Positions 8,821 through 18,429 of a stretch of 64,000 nt of DNA are shown piece by piece. Each line of letters opens with the position of its first letter. Within the stretch, counting starts at the first letter, position 1. The stretch is taken from contig NZ_PGET01000001.1 of assembly GCF_002797975.1 (NCBI RefSeq), positions 2,790,001-2,854,000 on the forward strand, read 5' to 3'. The translations under genes were made by a program, and so were the position numbers. The notes under the pieces were generated by a model. The model was not told the DNA's origin. It did no database searches and was given only the letters and a program-made list of their open reading frames with translations. The DNA is from [Clostridium] celerecrescens 18A (lineage in GTDB: Bacteria; Bacillota; Clostridia; Lachnospirales; Lachnospiraceae).

Positions 8821-9927
8821 TTACTGGATATTAATATCCAGATCAAAGTCAAGTTCTTCCTCTTCCTTTTCCACCTGTTCGTCCAAAGGTCGCTTAAGAA
8901 CTGCATAGATTACTCCCGTCACCAAAGACCCGATAACCAGGGCAATCAAAAACCACATGGGATTCTTCATCATGGGAACTACGAAAATACCTCCATGACC
9001 CGCTACTGACTCACAGCCCATGCCTACTGCAATGGCACCGGCCACAGCAGAACCGATCATGCTGCTTGGGATTACTCTTGCAGGATCTGCTGCCGCAAAG
9101 GGAAGAACACCTTCCGTAATAAAGCAAAGGCCCATGGGAAGCGCCGTTTTAGCAGTTTCCAGTTCCACTTTTGAGAATCTGTTTTTCCTTAATAAGGTTG
9201 CAATAAATATTCCGATAGGAGGGGTCATACCTCCGATGATCTTGGCAGCCATAGGTCCGTTAATCCCATCTGTTCCCAGAGCGTTAGCAGCCATGGAAGC
9301 GGTCTTGTTAATGGGGCCGCCCATATCAAATCCCATACAGGCACCGATTACCCCGCCGATCACAGCCTTTGCTCCTCCGTTTAAGGAGATGATCCACTGC
9401 TGGAATACATTCATTATAAAGGAAAGTGGAATTGAGAACACGCAGAGGAAAATCATGCCGCATACCACGGTCGATATCACCGGTATGAACATAACCGGCA
9501 TCAGCCCTACGCACCATTTTGGTAGCTTCCAGGTCTTCATCCAGTTTACAAAGTAACCGATGATAAAGGCCATGAGCAGTCCCCCCAGGAACCCTGCCTT
9601 GGATTGGGACGAACAGTAGCCGATTACAATACCAGGTACGATTCCAGGCCGCCCCGCTATCGAATAGGCCACACCGGCCGTCATCACAGCTACCGCAAAA
9701 TCCATTGCTACGGAACCCAACTTATTTACTCCCCACCAAAAGCCTAACCAGGAAAAGGGATTTAAATTTGTAAACGGTGTTGCCCCTGCCTCTACGGCAT
9801 TGCCGATGTCATATCCGCCAAACCCCTTTGCCAGTGCACAGAGGATTCCCCCGCATACAACAATAGGGATCATATAAGAAATTCCAGTCATAACATGTTT
9901 CTTAATATCAAGTTTTTGCCTTGCCAT
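8821..9927 (-). CDS. PTS fructose-type IIC membrane component
   Basis: About 368 residues and roughly nine to ten membrane segments; the sugar channel of the EII complex. It begins MARQKLDIKKHVMTGISYMIP, typical for EIIC-Fru, with conserved PINKTASMAANAL and GFITEGVLPF-like (CFITEGVLPFAAADPARVIP) segments. Start chosen at ATG 9927 with AGAGGGG upstream rather than the in-frame ATG 9948. The C-terminus is acidic (EKEEEELDFDLDINI). Works with the IIB gene 45 bases upstream and the IIA gene downstream. Confidence 0.9.
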   Translation of the reverse strand: MARQKLDIKKHVMTGISYMIPIVVCGGILCALAKGFGGYDIGNAVEAGATPFTNLNPFSWLGFWWGVNKLGSVAMDFAVAVMTAGVAYSIAGRPGIVPGIVIGYCSSQSKAGFLGGLLMAFIIGYFVNWMKTWKLPKWCVGLMPVMFIPVISTVVCGMIFLCVFSIPLSFIMNVFQQWIISLNGGAKAVIGGVIGACMGFDMGGPINKTASMAANALGTDGINGPMAAKIIGGMTPPIGIFIATLLRKNRFSKVELETAKTALPMGLCFITEGVLPFAAADPARVIPSSMIGSAVAGAIAVGMGCESVAGHGGIFVVPMMKNPMWFLIALVIGSLVTGVIYAVLKRPLDEQVEKEEEELDFDLDINIQ

Positions 9928-9972
9928 TGTATTCCCCTCTTTCTCCATATTCTTTTCTTTTCTGCGTTTCAG

Positions 9973-10281
9973 CTACTTCCCCATTTTTTCGTGAATCTTT
10001 GATATTACCCCTTTGGGAGATTTCATTACCATACTGATTGGAATCTCCACGACCGGTTTTCCTGCAAAACGGTCTTTGTTTACCCGGATATCCGCAGAAA
10101 TCAAAATCACATCCGCTTCCCGGATATCGTCTGGGGTAAGCTCATCTTCCACGCCAATGGAGCCCTGAGTCTCTACCTTGATATAGTCTCCCAGTTCCCT
10201 TGCTGCATTTTCCAGCTTTTCCTTGGCAATGTACGTATGGGCGATTCCCGCCGTACATGCCGTAATGGCTAAAATCTTCAT
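9973..10281 (-). CDS. PTS fructose-type IIB component
   Basis: 102 residues, single EIIB-Fru domain. The phosphocysteine Cys9 sits in the signature ACTAGIAHTYIAKE. GCGAGGAGGAAG gives an excellent ribosome-binding site. It is the first gene of the operon IIB-IIC-aldolase-PRD regulator-IIA-AKR-isomerase. The upstream 120 bases contain a possible -10 (TATAAC) but no convincing -35, consistent with dependence on the PRD activator. Confidence 0.9.
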   Translation of the reverse strand: MKILAITACTAGIAHTYIAKEKLENAARELGDYIKVETQGSIGVEDELTPDDIREADVILISADIRVNKDRFAGKPVVEIPISMVMKSPKGVISKIHEKMGK

Positions 10282-10403
10282 ACACTTCCTCCTCGCTTTC
10301 TTTAGGTTATATTTACTTTAACACTTAAATGGCATCAATGGTAAATGAAAAGCGGCATAATGTTACGGTAAATTTTTGTTTGTTTCAAATGGGTATGATA
10401 CAA

Positions 10404-10441
10404 AAACACCCTGCAGGCTTTGAACTATCTGCAGGGCGTTT
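10404..10441 (-). terminator. intrinsic terminator after the AEC transporter gene
   Basis: Arms AAACGCCCTGCAG and CTGCAGGGTGTTT (13 bp with one G-T pair) read on the minus strand, followed by TTTGTAT. It starts 26 bases past the stop codon at 10467. Confidence 0.8.
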
Positions 10442-10466
10442 CCCTTTTTATCCGTTATGCGTTCAT

Positions 10467-11393
10467 TCAGAAAACCATGCCTCCAACCAGCATGACAGCA
10501 GGTATGGTAACCAATGATAAAACCGTGGTAACAGCCAGTAATTTTGAGGCATACTGGCTGTTTTTGTTATACTGCAAAGCAAACATGGTCCCCGTGGCTC
10601 CGCTGGGACAGGCTGAGGCTACTAAAATCGTGACAGCAATGGCAGAATCCACCCTGACTGCCATGAGCAGCACCAAGGTAATGAGAGGAATTGCAAGAAG
10701 CTTTGCTGCGCTGATCACATAAGTCCTGGGACTTTTTAAACAGGAAAGCAGCCCGCTTTCCGCCAGATTCATACCGGAGATCAACATTGCAACCGGCGTG
10801 TTCATGGCTCCGATCATTGATAAGGGATTTCCCACTACTTCCGGCAGATGAAGCCCTGTTACAAAAAAAAGAATCCCTATTACAATTGCCACGGTAGAAG
10901 AATTGATAAAACTTTTTAAGGTAGTCATCAAACTTCCGGTTTTTCCCTTCATCAGCAGGATTCCATGGGACCAGATCATGATATTAAATGCGGTAATATA
11001 AGCGGTCATAAAGAATACGCCTTTTGCTCCCAGCAATCCATTGATAATGGGAATGCCGATAAAACCACAGTTGGAATAGATCATAGAAAATTTTTCCACT
11101 GCCATATCCGGGTTTTCTTTGGAACGGATTAGAAGTCTGGAAAGAAGGATCGATAAAAAAATGCTGGCAACGGATAATCCCAAGGTAAGTATCAGTCCAA
11201 TTAACAGATCTCCGTCAAACTCCATCTGATAGGAAACAATGATCATGCAGGGGGTAATCACATTAAGCAGGATGGAAGACATCCGTTTACTTGTTCCGTT
11301 GTCGGCAATTCCTGTTTTAAATGTGACTGCTCCGATCACCATGATAAGGAACATTTCCATGATTTTATTAATTGTAATATGTGCCAAATTCAT
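10467..11393 (-). CDS. AEC-family (auxin efflux carrier-like) transporter
   Basis: 308 residues, about ten membrane segments in two five-helix halves, the usual size for bacterial AEC permeases of organic or dicarboxylic acids. Motifs include GFIGIPIINGLLG in the first half and ACPSGATGTMFA in the second. It is 62 bases behind the PucR gene and may carry a purine-catabolism end product or counter-ion such as oxamate, oxalurate or malate; this is inferred from the neighbourhood. AAGGAG lies too far upstream (about 27 bases) to serve the ATG directly; a tiny leader frame opening at TTG may couple translation. Confidence 0.8.
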   Translation of the reverse strand: MNLAHITINKIMEMFLIMVIGAVTFKTGIADNGTSKRMSSILLNVITPCMIIVSYQMEFDGDLLIGLILTLGLSVASIFLSILLSRLLIRSKENPDMAVEKFSMIYSNCGFIGIPIINGLLGAKGVFFMTAYITAFNIMIWSHGILLMKGKTGSLMTTLKSFINSSTVAIVIGILFFVTGLHLPEVVGNPLSMIGAMNTPVAMLISGMNLAESGLLSCLKSPRTYVISAAKLLAIPLITLVLLMAVRVDSAIAVTILVASACPSGATGTMFALQYNKNSQYASKLLAVTTVLSLVTIPAVMLVGGMVF

Positions 11394-11455
11394 TTATTTA
11401 TGTTTGCACGGTATCCGGCAATTCTCCTTTTATTTTATCTGGATGCTGCAGGTTC

Positions 11456-13087
11456 TCATTCATTCTGTTCTAACAGCACCAGGCTTAACTGCAATTGAAA
11501 GCAGTAATTAGCATCAACAATTTCCCTGCCGAGAATTTCTTCGCATTTTTTGATCCGGTATTTAATGGTATTCCTGTGAAGGAACATATGATTGGCAGTC
11601 TCTGTAACGCTGCATCTGCAGTCCAGATACGTCTTAAGTGTCCTCCTGAGCTCCAATGTCATCTCATCTTCAGGATTCGTCAGGCCCTTTAAATGGTATA
11701 GGCAGTATCCTTTGATCTGTTCACTGGACACCATTTTAAACAGTTCATTGGCATCGGTTGACTTGAAATATTTTATATAAGGAATATTCTCCTTCTCTTC
11801 CCCGTACTGGTAGCTTTCCAAAGCCGTAATATAGGAATTTCCGATGGTTTCCAGCTCCATCACACCATTTCCAAAGGAGAACGTGACAGAGACCTGCAAA
11901 AAATGCTGCAAAGATTCGTGGTATTCCTCAAGAACCTTCTCCAGCTCCCTGTAATTTCCCTGTATCAGCAAGATATACTGGTAAGTCAGGGTCTCCGGAA
12001 AAATGATGATATCCCCATGGAATTTCTCCTGCAGCTTTCTGCTAAGCCAGTCATAGATTAAGATGTACCGTTCCTCCCTATAAGATAAGTTAAGGAAATC
12101 AAACTCTCTTCCTCCAAACGGCTCCAGGGTCGCCAGGATTATCTTATAGCCGGCTGCCGGCTTTAGCCCATATTTTTCCCCTACCGTGTATAGCTGGGCA
12201 GAGGACCACCGTTCTTTCTTATATTTATTTACAAGAATATGTAAAATCGCTTCTTTTTGCTTTAATGGATTGCATCTAACATACAGGTTTTTATATAGAA
12301 AGATACCAAACACCAGTACCAACTGCTCGATCACCATGCCGGATAAGGTATCTTCCTTTTCCGCGCCGCCATAGATGTAAAGATAATAAGGATTTTTCCC
12401 CACCGTTTGAATCGGGTAGATAAAGACCTTTTCCTTTATCTTTGGCACATAAACGAAATTCTCAAAAATGTCCGTTCTTCTTTCATAAAGTGACAGGTCA
12501 TAGAACAGATTTTGTGCCGCCTTTAAGTATTCCTTTTGACACGTATGGGTCGTAGCCTCTACTTCACCAAAGGGATTTAATAATGCGGCCGGCCTCTTAA
12601 TGACAAGCCCCAGGTTGTTCATCATAACATTCATGGAAGCACCCTGAAGAAGCAAAGCAGAGAATTTCTTCTGCGTGTTTAAGACAAAGGTCAATTCTGC
12701 GTTCTGATTATCCCAGATATAAGCTAATAACTGCTGAAAGACCTCACCCAATGTCATGTGATAAGGAATCTGAATCAGCGGAAATTCCAGCTGGTCTGCA
12801 AGGTCTGTGACCTCCGGCTCCAGATGATCGATAAAACGTCCCAGCTTAATAGCAAGTCCGGCACAGGGCAGGCGGTCCAGACTGAGAATAAACTCACACA
12901 ATCCAGACTGGTTTTCCTTAAACGCCATCCCGGTAGTGATCAATAACGTATTCTCCGGTAAATAAGACGCAACATCCGGCGTTTCCGTGGACTCAACCGT
13001 GAAAATCTCTCTGCTTAAATCCGCCTTTTTATTCAGCACCTTTAGATTTTGAAATATTGGTTCTTCCAGTAATTTCCCAATGGTCAT
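11456..13087 (-). CDS. PucR-family transcriptional regulator
   Basis: 543 residues. It has an N-terminal PucR ligand-sensing domain (about 1-125, starting MTIGKLLEEPIF), a middle GGDEF-like region and a C-terminal HTH_30 domain (about 480-540; VTETANHMFLHRNTIKYRIKKCE). PucR regulators control purine-ring degradation in Bacillus, and this gene lies beside an allantoate/ureidoglycolate operon, so it is the likely regulator of that operon. It has its own strong promoter (13174-13202) and a perfect palindrome in its leader, suggesting autoregulation. AGAGGGG precedes the ATG. Confidence 0.88.
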   Translation of the reverse strand: MTIGKLLEEPIFQNLKVLNKKADLSREIFTVESTETPDVASYLPENTLLITTGMAFKENQSGLCEFILSLDRLPCAGLAIKLGRFIDHLEPEVTDLADQLEFPLIQIPYHMTLGEVFQQLLAYIWDNQNAELTFVLNTQKKFSALLLQGASMNVMMNNLGLVIKRPAALLNPFGEVEATTHTCQKEYLKAAQNLFYDLSLYERRTDIFENFVYVPKIKEKVFIYPIQTVGKNPYYLYIYGGAEKEDTLSGMVIEQLVLVFGIFLYKNLYVRCNPLKQKEAILHILVNKYKKERWSSAQLYTVGEKYGLKPAAGYKIILATLEPFGGREFDFLNLSYREERYILIYDWLSRKLQEKFHGDIIIFPETLTYQYILLIQGNYRELEKVLEEYHESLQHFLQVSVTFSFGNGVMELETIGNSYITALESYQYGEEKENIPYIKYFKSTDANELFKMVSSEQIKGYCLYHLKGLTNPEDEMTLELRRTLKTYLDCRCSVTETANHMFLHRNTIKYRIKKCEEILGREIVDANYCFQLQLSLVLLEQNE

Positions 13088-13140
13088 ATTATGCCCCTCT
13101 TTTTACATTCGGAATCGTTTATCAACACTCACCGTTCGCC

Positions 13141-13158
13141 GAATGTGCTAGCACATTC
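13141..13158. promoter_or_regulatory. perfect 18-bp palindrome in the pucR leader
   Basis: GAATGTGCTAGCACATTC is a perfect dyad, lying roughly 9 to 26 bases downstream of the expected pucR transcription start. No T-run follows, so an operator is likelier than a terminator. Confidence 0.5.
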
Positions 13159-13173
13159 TTCTCACCTGCGCTC

Positions 13174-13202
13174 ATTATACTATGTCCCTGCCAGCCTGGC
13201 AA
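13174..13202 (-). promoter_or_regulatory. promoter of pucR
   Basis: Minus strand TTGCCA (13197-13202), 17-base spacer, TATAAT (13174-13179). A second small dyad, TGCCAGCCTGGCA, overlaps the -35 box. Confidence 0.8.
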
Positions 13203-13229
13203 TCCGGCATTTATGAATAAATCCTCTGA

Positions 13230-14450
13230 TCATTGATTTCCGTTTAAAATCCCGTAATCCAGCTCCTTTTCATCCTTTGCTATCATCATGGCAACCAAGG
13301 CGTCAATATCCACATTCAATATGGTGCGGAACATCCCGGAAAACCAGTCGATGCTGGATAAGAAAGCAATGCTTTCCAGCGGAAGCCCAAGTGCGGGAAC
13401 TACCGTAGCCAATGCTACAAGACCGCCTCCTGGTACCGCCACCGTTCCTAAGCAGGCTAAAGTAGATAAAACAATCACGCGGACCAACTGGGGCATAGGG
13501 AGAGGAATTCCATAAATCTGGGAAACAGTTATGCATGCCAGAGCGAGAAACATGGATAAACCATTGCTGTTCAAGGTCATACCCAGGGGATTAACAATCC
13601 CTGATACCTTTTTGCTGACTCCCAGCTTCCTCTCACTGTCCTCCATTTTTATGGGAAGGGTAACGGCGGAAGAGGTTGTGGTAAATGCTACAATGGTCAT
13701 ATTGTAAAGCTTTCTACCAACATTCAAAGGATTGGTCTTACAGTAAAAGGATACAAATGCGATCATAACCCCCAGATACAGTAGAGAACCGCACCCGAAT
13801 ATGAAGAGAAACCTAATCAATGGCAGAATGACCTTAATACCAGTTGTTCCTGCAGTATATGCTAACAGGGCACCGATCCCCAAAGGAGCCAGATTTATGA
13901 CTTTATGTACAATTCCCAATATCACTTCATTAAATTCCTTTATGACACCCATAAGCAGGCCCCTCTCCTTATTTATACGGAAAGCCCCCAGTGACGCACC
14001 GAATAATACGGAGAATATGATCACCTGGATCATATTGGAGTTTGACATGGATTGAACGATATTGCTGGGTAAAAAATCCAGAATAATGTTGTAAAGTCCC
14101 TTGTCTGATGCCTGAACAATCTGGTCGGAGACTGGGAGGAAAAGCCCTTTTCCAGGCAAAAAAAGCTGGCCCAAAACAGCTCCTGCCGCTGCCGCCACCA
14201 CAGTGGTCAGCAGAAACCAGAACAGCATCTTTGCCCCAAATCTCCCTAATTCTTTTGGATCCAGTTTAGCCACCGATTCTATGACCGCCCCCATGATCAT
14301 TACCACGACAGACATTTGAATGAGCCGCAGAAAGATATCTCCTATCAGCTTAATATCTTTCACCTTGTCTCCAAAACAGATTCCAAGCAGCAGCCCCACA
14401 GTCATCCCGATCATAATCTGCACTGTCATTGATAATTTCACTTTTTTCAT
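13230..14450 (-). CDS. dicarboxylate/amino acid:cation symporter (DAACS family)
   Basis: 406 residues, eight membrane helices plus re-entrant loops. The family substrate-loop motif appears as FTTTSSAVTLPIKMED, then NPLGMTLNSNGLSMF and VPGGGLVAL. It imports a dicarboxylate or acidic amino acid with Na+ or H+. It starts immediately after the AllH stop codon (GGAGGT within the end of allH), so it is the last gene of the allantoate operon; it may import a carboxylated purine breakdown product or exchange it. Confidence 0.85.
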   Translation of the reverse strand: MKKVKLSMTVQIMIGMTVGLLLGICFGDKVKDIKLIGDIFLRLIQMSVVVMIMGAVIESVAKLDPKELGRFGAKMLFWFLLTTVVAAAAGAVLGQLFLPGKGLFLPVSDQIVQASDKGLYNIILDFLPSNIVQSMSNSNMIQVIIFSVLFGASLGAFRINKERGLLMGVIKEFNEVILGIVHKVINLAPLGIGALLAYTAGTTGIKVILPLIRFLFIFGCGSLLYLGVMIAFVSFYCKTNPLNVGRKLYNMTIVAFTTTSSAVTLPIKMEDSERKLGVSKKVSGIVNPLGMTLNSNGLSMFLALACITVSQIYGIPLPMPQLVRVIVLSTLACLGTVAVPGGGLVALATVVPALGLPLESIAFLSSIDWFSGMFRTILNVDIDALVAMMIAKDEKELDYGILNGNQ

Positions 14451-15347
14451 TTATGGACCTCCCATTCTATTTTTTACCCTGCCTTTGATAAAATAAGCCC
14501 CTGCTGCCATGCCTAACATCATATCGCAGCCAGAGGTAGAACCTATCAGCCTTATCCTGCCTATGCTCATCTTCATATGAGTAGAATCCTTCTGAATCAT
14601 GGCGTCCAACAACTCCGTCATAACGATATTAAAATACCCGTTCAATGCACAATGTAAATAATGCCCGCTGATATCCGTTGTATATTGACGGTCTATGAGT
14701 GACTTTAAGCCCTGTAGAAAGGGCATTTCCAATATTGGGTAAATTCTGTCCATATAAAGAAGCCCCATAAGATAGTCATCACCTGACGGTGTCAACCCCC
14801 TCCCTCTTCCGATCCATCTTTTTATCGTTTTCTCAGCCTCTTCTTTTGGTTTGGAAAATGCCTGATATAATTCCTCCACTTCTTTTTTCTCTGCCGTTAA
14901 AAAGGAGCCCATGGATTCCCCGAATCCAGTAGGAAGATTCCAATCAATGAGCCTCTCAAACATGGAAAGCCCTTCAAGTTCTATGGAATAATCCCTTTTC
15001 TGAATATAGCTGCAGTATATCCGGGTATTTTTTAAGCAAAGACGGATGGAATCTGAATATAGGGTCCTTTCCTTCTCATTCCACCGGAAACAGCTGGAGG
15101 AGGCTGCCTGTTCCAGGAATACAGGCAGATCCTCCTTATCTAATAAAATACCATATGGGACCAGGGCTTCGTTTTTATTTCCAATAAAGCAGAGGAACGG
15201 AGGAAGCGCCAGATTGCATCCGCTCTCAAATTGGCTGTGGATTCTATAAACTTTGTCTTCTTTTAATGCTGCAAGCAGCTCTGATGCTGCCAGCTTTCCT
15301 GATAAGCTTCTCATAACCTTACCCTTTATATCCCAGTTTTTTTGCAT
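14451..15347 (-). CDS. allH: DUF2877 protein, putative oxamate carbamoyltransferase subunit AllH
   Basis: 298 residues (287 if translation starts at ATG 15314). It carries the DUF2877 signature GRGRGLTPSGDDYLMGLLY near residue 195. In E. coli the equivalent (YlbF/AllH) acts with FdrA/AllF and YlbE/AllG to convert oxalurate and phosphate to oxamate and carbamoyl phosphate in anaerobic allantoin use. The gene overlaps allG by 29 bases if it begins at 15347 (GGTGAGG upstream); the inner ATG sits four bases past the allG stop. The assignment rests on the family and the complete allF-allG-allH neighbourhood. Confidence 0.8.
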   Translation of the reverse strand: MQKNWDIKGKVMRSLSGKLAASELLAALKEDKVYRIHSQFESGCNLALPPFLCFIGNKNEALVPYGILLDKEDLPVFLEQAASSSCFRWNEKERTLYSDSIRLCLKNTRIYCSYIQKRDYSIELEGLSMFERLIDWNLPTGFGESMGSFLTAEKKEVEELYQAFSKPKEEAEKTIKRWIGRGRGLTPSGDDYLMGLLYMDRIYPILEMPFLQGLKSLIDRQYTTDISGHYLHCALNGYFNIVMTELLDAMIQKDSTHMKMSIGRIRLIGSTSGCDMMLGMAAGAYFIKGRVKNRMGGP

Positions 15348-16584
15348 AAGCCCTCACCGCTTTTTGAAAGCATTCAATAGGCGGATGAACTGTTCCCGCT
15401 CCTATCTGCCCCACTCCTGCTTCCTTATGGGCGATTCCCGTATTGATTACAGGAGTGATCCCTGTTTCTACTACCTTTCTCGCATCAATGCCTAAGCAGG
15501 TTCCCTGAAAATTCCATGTGGGGATGGAAAAATTAGGATTCTGGCCGATGACGATTTCCAGCATTTCATTGCTGATGCGAAGGGCATCCTGAAAGCCGCC
15601 TGTTCCTACGAACCTGGTAACAGCAGGTGCTGCAATCATGGCCATTCCGCCTACGCCAAAGGTTTCCGTGATAGCGCTGTCTCCAATATCCGGACTGGCA
15701 TCCTCTCCGGAATATCCTGTAAAATATAGACCCTGGGGAGTATTTACAGGAGCCGTAAACCACTCATCCTTCATGCCGCTGATCCTGATCCCAAAGTTTT
15801 CTCCATTTCTGCACATTGCTGTCACAATGGTACCTTCTGTGATCCTGCGTGCCCCATCCATTACCGCCTTAGCCGCTGCCATCATGATATTCAGGAAGAA
15901 CTGGTCCGTATCAGCCAGAAACTGAATAACTTCTTTCTTCTTCTCCTCTTCTATGGAAAGACCTGATATGACTGGGGACATCTCTTTTAAGAATAGAAGG
16001 GAAGCTGCAATGTTCCTTTGATGGAATTCATCTCCCATGGCTATGGCCTTTGCGATCATGGGATTCATAGCAAGCCCTTTCTCAAACCCCTTAAGCGCCA
16101 TAGAAAGCACCGGCCCCAGTACATCTCTCATCCAGCCTAATCTTAGAATCACTTCTCTGGAATATGCTCCAAACCTGAGAACCTTGCCAATTCCTTCATT
16201 CATGGAACAATAGGCCCTGTTCCCATCCGTGGTATTTTCTACTACAAATACTGGCATGTTAGCAGAAGTAATGCCTCCCATAGGTCCTACTGCATCCACA
16301 TGGTGACAGGGAATAAAACCCACCTCTCCCTGGCTTAAAAGCTTCACTGCTTCCTCCTTGGTAGCCGCCCATTTTTCAAACAGGGCGGCACCTATACAGG
16401 AGCCTTTCATAGGGCTGGTCATATTTTCCCACCGGATAGGCGGTCCTGCATGGAGAAGTACCTTTCCCTGATTTAATTCTTTCATTACTGTTTTAGCCGG
16501 TACCACATCCAATAAAACCGGTGAAGCAAGGATTATTTTCTGGATGACCGCCTGATTTGCATCGTCGATTGTATTGTACAACAT
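15319..16584 (-). CDS. allG: YlbE-family (DUF1116) oxamate carbamoyltransferase subunit AllG
   Basis: 421 residues of the DUF1116 family. Landmarks are an N-terminal VLLHAGPPIRWENMTSPMKG segment, CHHVDAVGPMGGITS, and MNEGIGKVLRFGA. Together with the FdrA-type protein 40 bases upstream and the DUF2877 protein overlapping its 3' end, it forms the AllFGH oxalurate-splitting complex that yields carbamoyl phosphate for ATP formation. AAGGAGGTTCTT precedes the ATG. Confidence 0.82.
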   Translation of the reverse strand: MLYNTIDDANQAVIQKIILASPVLLDVVPAKTVMKELNQGKVLLHAGPPIRWENMTSPMKGSCIGAALFEKWAATKEEAVKLLSQGEVGFIPCHHVDAVGPMGGITSANMPVFVVENTTDGNRAYCSMNEGIGKVLRFGAYSREVILRLGWMRDVLGPVLSMALKGFEKGLAMNPMIAKAIAMGDEFHQRNIAASLLFLKEMSPVISGLSIEEEKKKEVIQFLADTDQFFLNIMMAAAKAVMDGARRITEGTIVTAMCRNGENFGIRISGMKDEWFTAPVNTPQGLYFTGYSGEDASPDIGDSAITETFGVGGMAMIAAPAVTRFVGTGGFQDALRISNEMLEIVIGQNPNFSIPTWNFQGTCLGIDARKVVETGITPVINTGIAHKEAGVGQIGAGTVHPPIECFQKAVRAYAKKLGYKG

Positions 16585-16624
16585 AAGAACCTCCTTATAT
16601 CCACATAAGTCTTTTTGCCGATTC

Positions 16625-18391
16625 CTACAGCCCGGAAAACTTGTAACCTCTTAAATACTGCAGGGCTTTGATCATCTCTAAATCCCCTCCTGCAGGCGGC
16701 GTCCATTGATACTGCACGACCTTACATGAGAATTCTTCCAGTACATCGGCAAAACCTTTCAGTCCGATATTGATGACTCTGGGTTTTTGCCCAAGCAATT
16801 CCATAACCTTTTCGGATACGGTATGATCCTTATCTGCCTTCATCTTCTCCCTGGGAAGAATCGTTTTTTCCTTCTCCACGTATGGTTGGCCGATCAGAGA
16901 GAGAGCCGTTTCCACCGTTCTTTTATTGCTGGTACAAAGTATGACACCGATATCTTCCAGTTTTTTTCTCTGCAGATCATAATTCTGCATATCCCCTCTG
17001 GTTCCACAAATCGTAGCTACAAAATAAACCTTTCGCCCCTGCTTTTTCACCTGCTCCATCATATCCAGGATCCCCGGAACAAGAGCTCCGGCCATGTCCT
17101 CATGAGAACCATATCCCAGTACCAGATCGAACAGAATGACACCTGTCTGCTCTTCCTCCAGGGCCTGCTTCATGCATGAGATCCTGTTTGTGGGATCGAT
17201 CATGGGATGCGGTTTTCCCATGGTATAGATGTCATCTCCCAGATCTATGATGGTATAGCCCTGTGTATTAAGCAGATAACCTTCCTGTTTTCCTCCTGCT
17301 CCGGTAATGCCAATGGTATCCTTTATAAGCATTACAGCCTCTGCTGCCAAAGTTCCTCCGGAATAATAACCTTTTATGGTTTTATTGTCTTCCTTTTTAA
17401 ATCCTTTCTGTACCTCCGGTTTCCATGTATCCTTTGTGATTTCTACGTTTCTTACTAAGGAAACTGCGATCCTGGCTGCTTCATCCAGGGTGCAGGCATG
17501 GTAGAAATTCTCCTCATGGATCTCCGGCTTCTCCCCAAGGAACAGGGTCACCACAGGCTTTTCATAATCCCAAAGCCTGTTTACAATCACATCTCTTACT
17601 TCCTTTGCCGGAGGTTTTGACAGGATGACCACCACCTCTACCTGGGGATCCTTTTCCATGGCGTCAATGGCATCAAGCATGGTGATTCCGCCTACTTCCC
17701 CCGATAAATCCCGGCCGCCTGTGCCGATGGCATTTGCCACTCCTTCTCCAAGATGATCAATGATGGTGGTAACTTCCTGGATTCCTGTACCGGATGCGCC
17801 GATGACTCCGATCTTCCCCATCCTGACATGGTTGGTAAAGGCGATTGGTACCCCCTTAATAATACCGGTTCCGCAATCCGGTCCCATGACCAGAAGGCCT
17901 TTTTCATGAGCCTTTTGTTTCAGATATATTTCATCCTTTTTTGATACATTGTCGCTGAAAATAAATACATTTAAATTCTCATCAAGTGCCCTGTCGGCCT
18001 CAGCCGCCGCATACATGCCTGGTATGGACAGGACTGCCAGATTGGCATCCGGCATTCTTTTAATCGCCTGTTCCCAGGAGGATACGATGTGTTTATCTTC
18101 ATTTCCGGAGGAACTTTCGGACTGGTCGTTTAGAAATTTCTCCACTTCTTTTAAAACCTGCCCGATGAGCTCCTCTGATTCCACATCTGCCACAATCGCC
18201 ATATCATTGGACTGGGCTTCCATCAAATCTGGAGTCTCCAGACCGCTTGCCTTAAATAAGTCCTTGTTAGCGGGGGTTGCCATCATAATCGATACTTTAT
18301 GTATTCCCGGCATGGAGGAAATTTTATTTGTCAGTAACATAAGAACCACGGAATCCTGATAACTTCCTTTACGAATTATCGTTTTAATCAT
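16625..18391 (-). CDS. allF: FdrA-family protein, oxamate carbamoyltransferase subunit AllF
   Basis: 588 residues, slightly longer than E. coli FdrA. It resembles succinyl-CoA synthetase alpha/beta folds: VIGASGTGIQEVTTII and a glycine-rich GTGGRDLSGEVGGITM stretch mark the CoA-ligase-like nucleotide region, with a second SCS-like domain containing FDLVLGYGSHEDMAGA. It is the largest subunit of the predicted AllFGH enzyme. No carbamate kinase gene (the usual partner that makes ATP from carbamoyl phosphate) is in the window. Confidence 0.83.
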   Translation of the reverse strand: MIKTIIRKGSYQDSVVLMLLTNKISSMPGIHKVSIMMATPANKDLFKASGLETPDLMEAQSNDMAIVADVESEELIGQVLKEVEKFLNDQSESSSGNEDKHIVSSWEQAIKRMPDANLAVLSIPGMYAAAEADRALDENLNVFIFSDNVSKKDEIYLKQKAHEKGLLVMGPDCGTGIIKGVPIAFTNHVRMGKIGVIGASGTGIQEVTTIIDHLGEGVANAIGTGGRDLSGEVGGITMLDAIDAMEKDPQVEVVVILSKPPAKEVRDVIVNRLWDYEKPVVTLFLGEKPEIHEENFYHACTLDEAARIAVSLVRNVEITKDTWKPEVQKGFKKEDNKTIKGYYSGGTLAAEAVMLIKDTIGITGAGGKQEGYLLNTQGYTIIDLGDDIYTMGKPHPMIDPTNRISCMKQALEEEQTGVILFDLVLGYGSHEDMAGALVPGILDMMEQVKKQGRKVYFVATICGTRGDMQNYDLQRKKLEDIGVILCTSNKRTVETALSLIGQPYVEKEKTILPREKMKADKDHTVSEKVMELLGQKPRVINIGLKGFADVLEEFSCKVVQYQWTPPAGGDLEMIKALQYLRGYKFSGL

Positions 18392-18429
18392 GTTACGATT
18401 CTCCTTTTAACTATAATCATTGCGTGTTC

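Noticed and set aside
9020..9556. 178-codon open frame opposite the PTS IIC gene
   Set aside because: It is the antisense of a clear membrane protein gene and has no recognisable domain.
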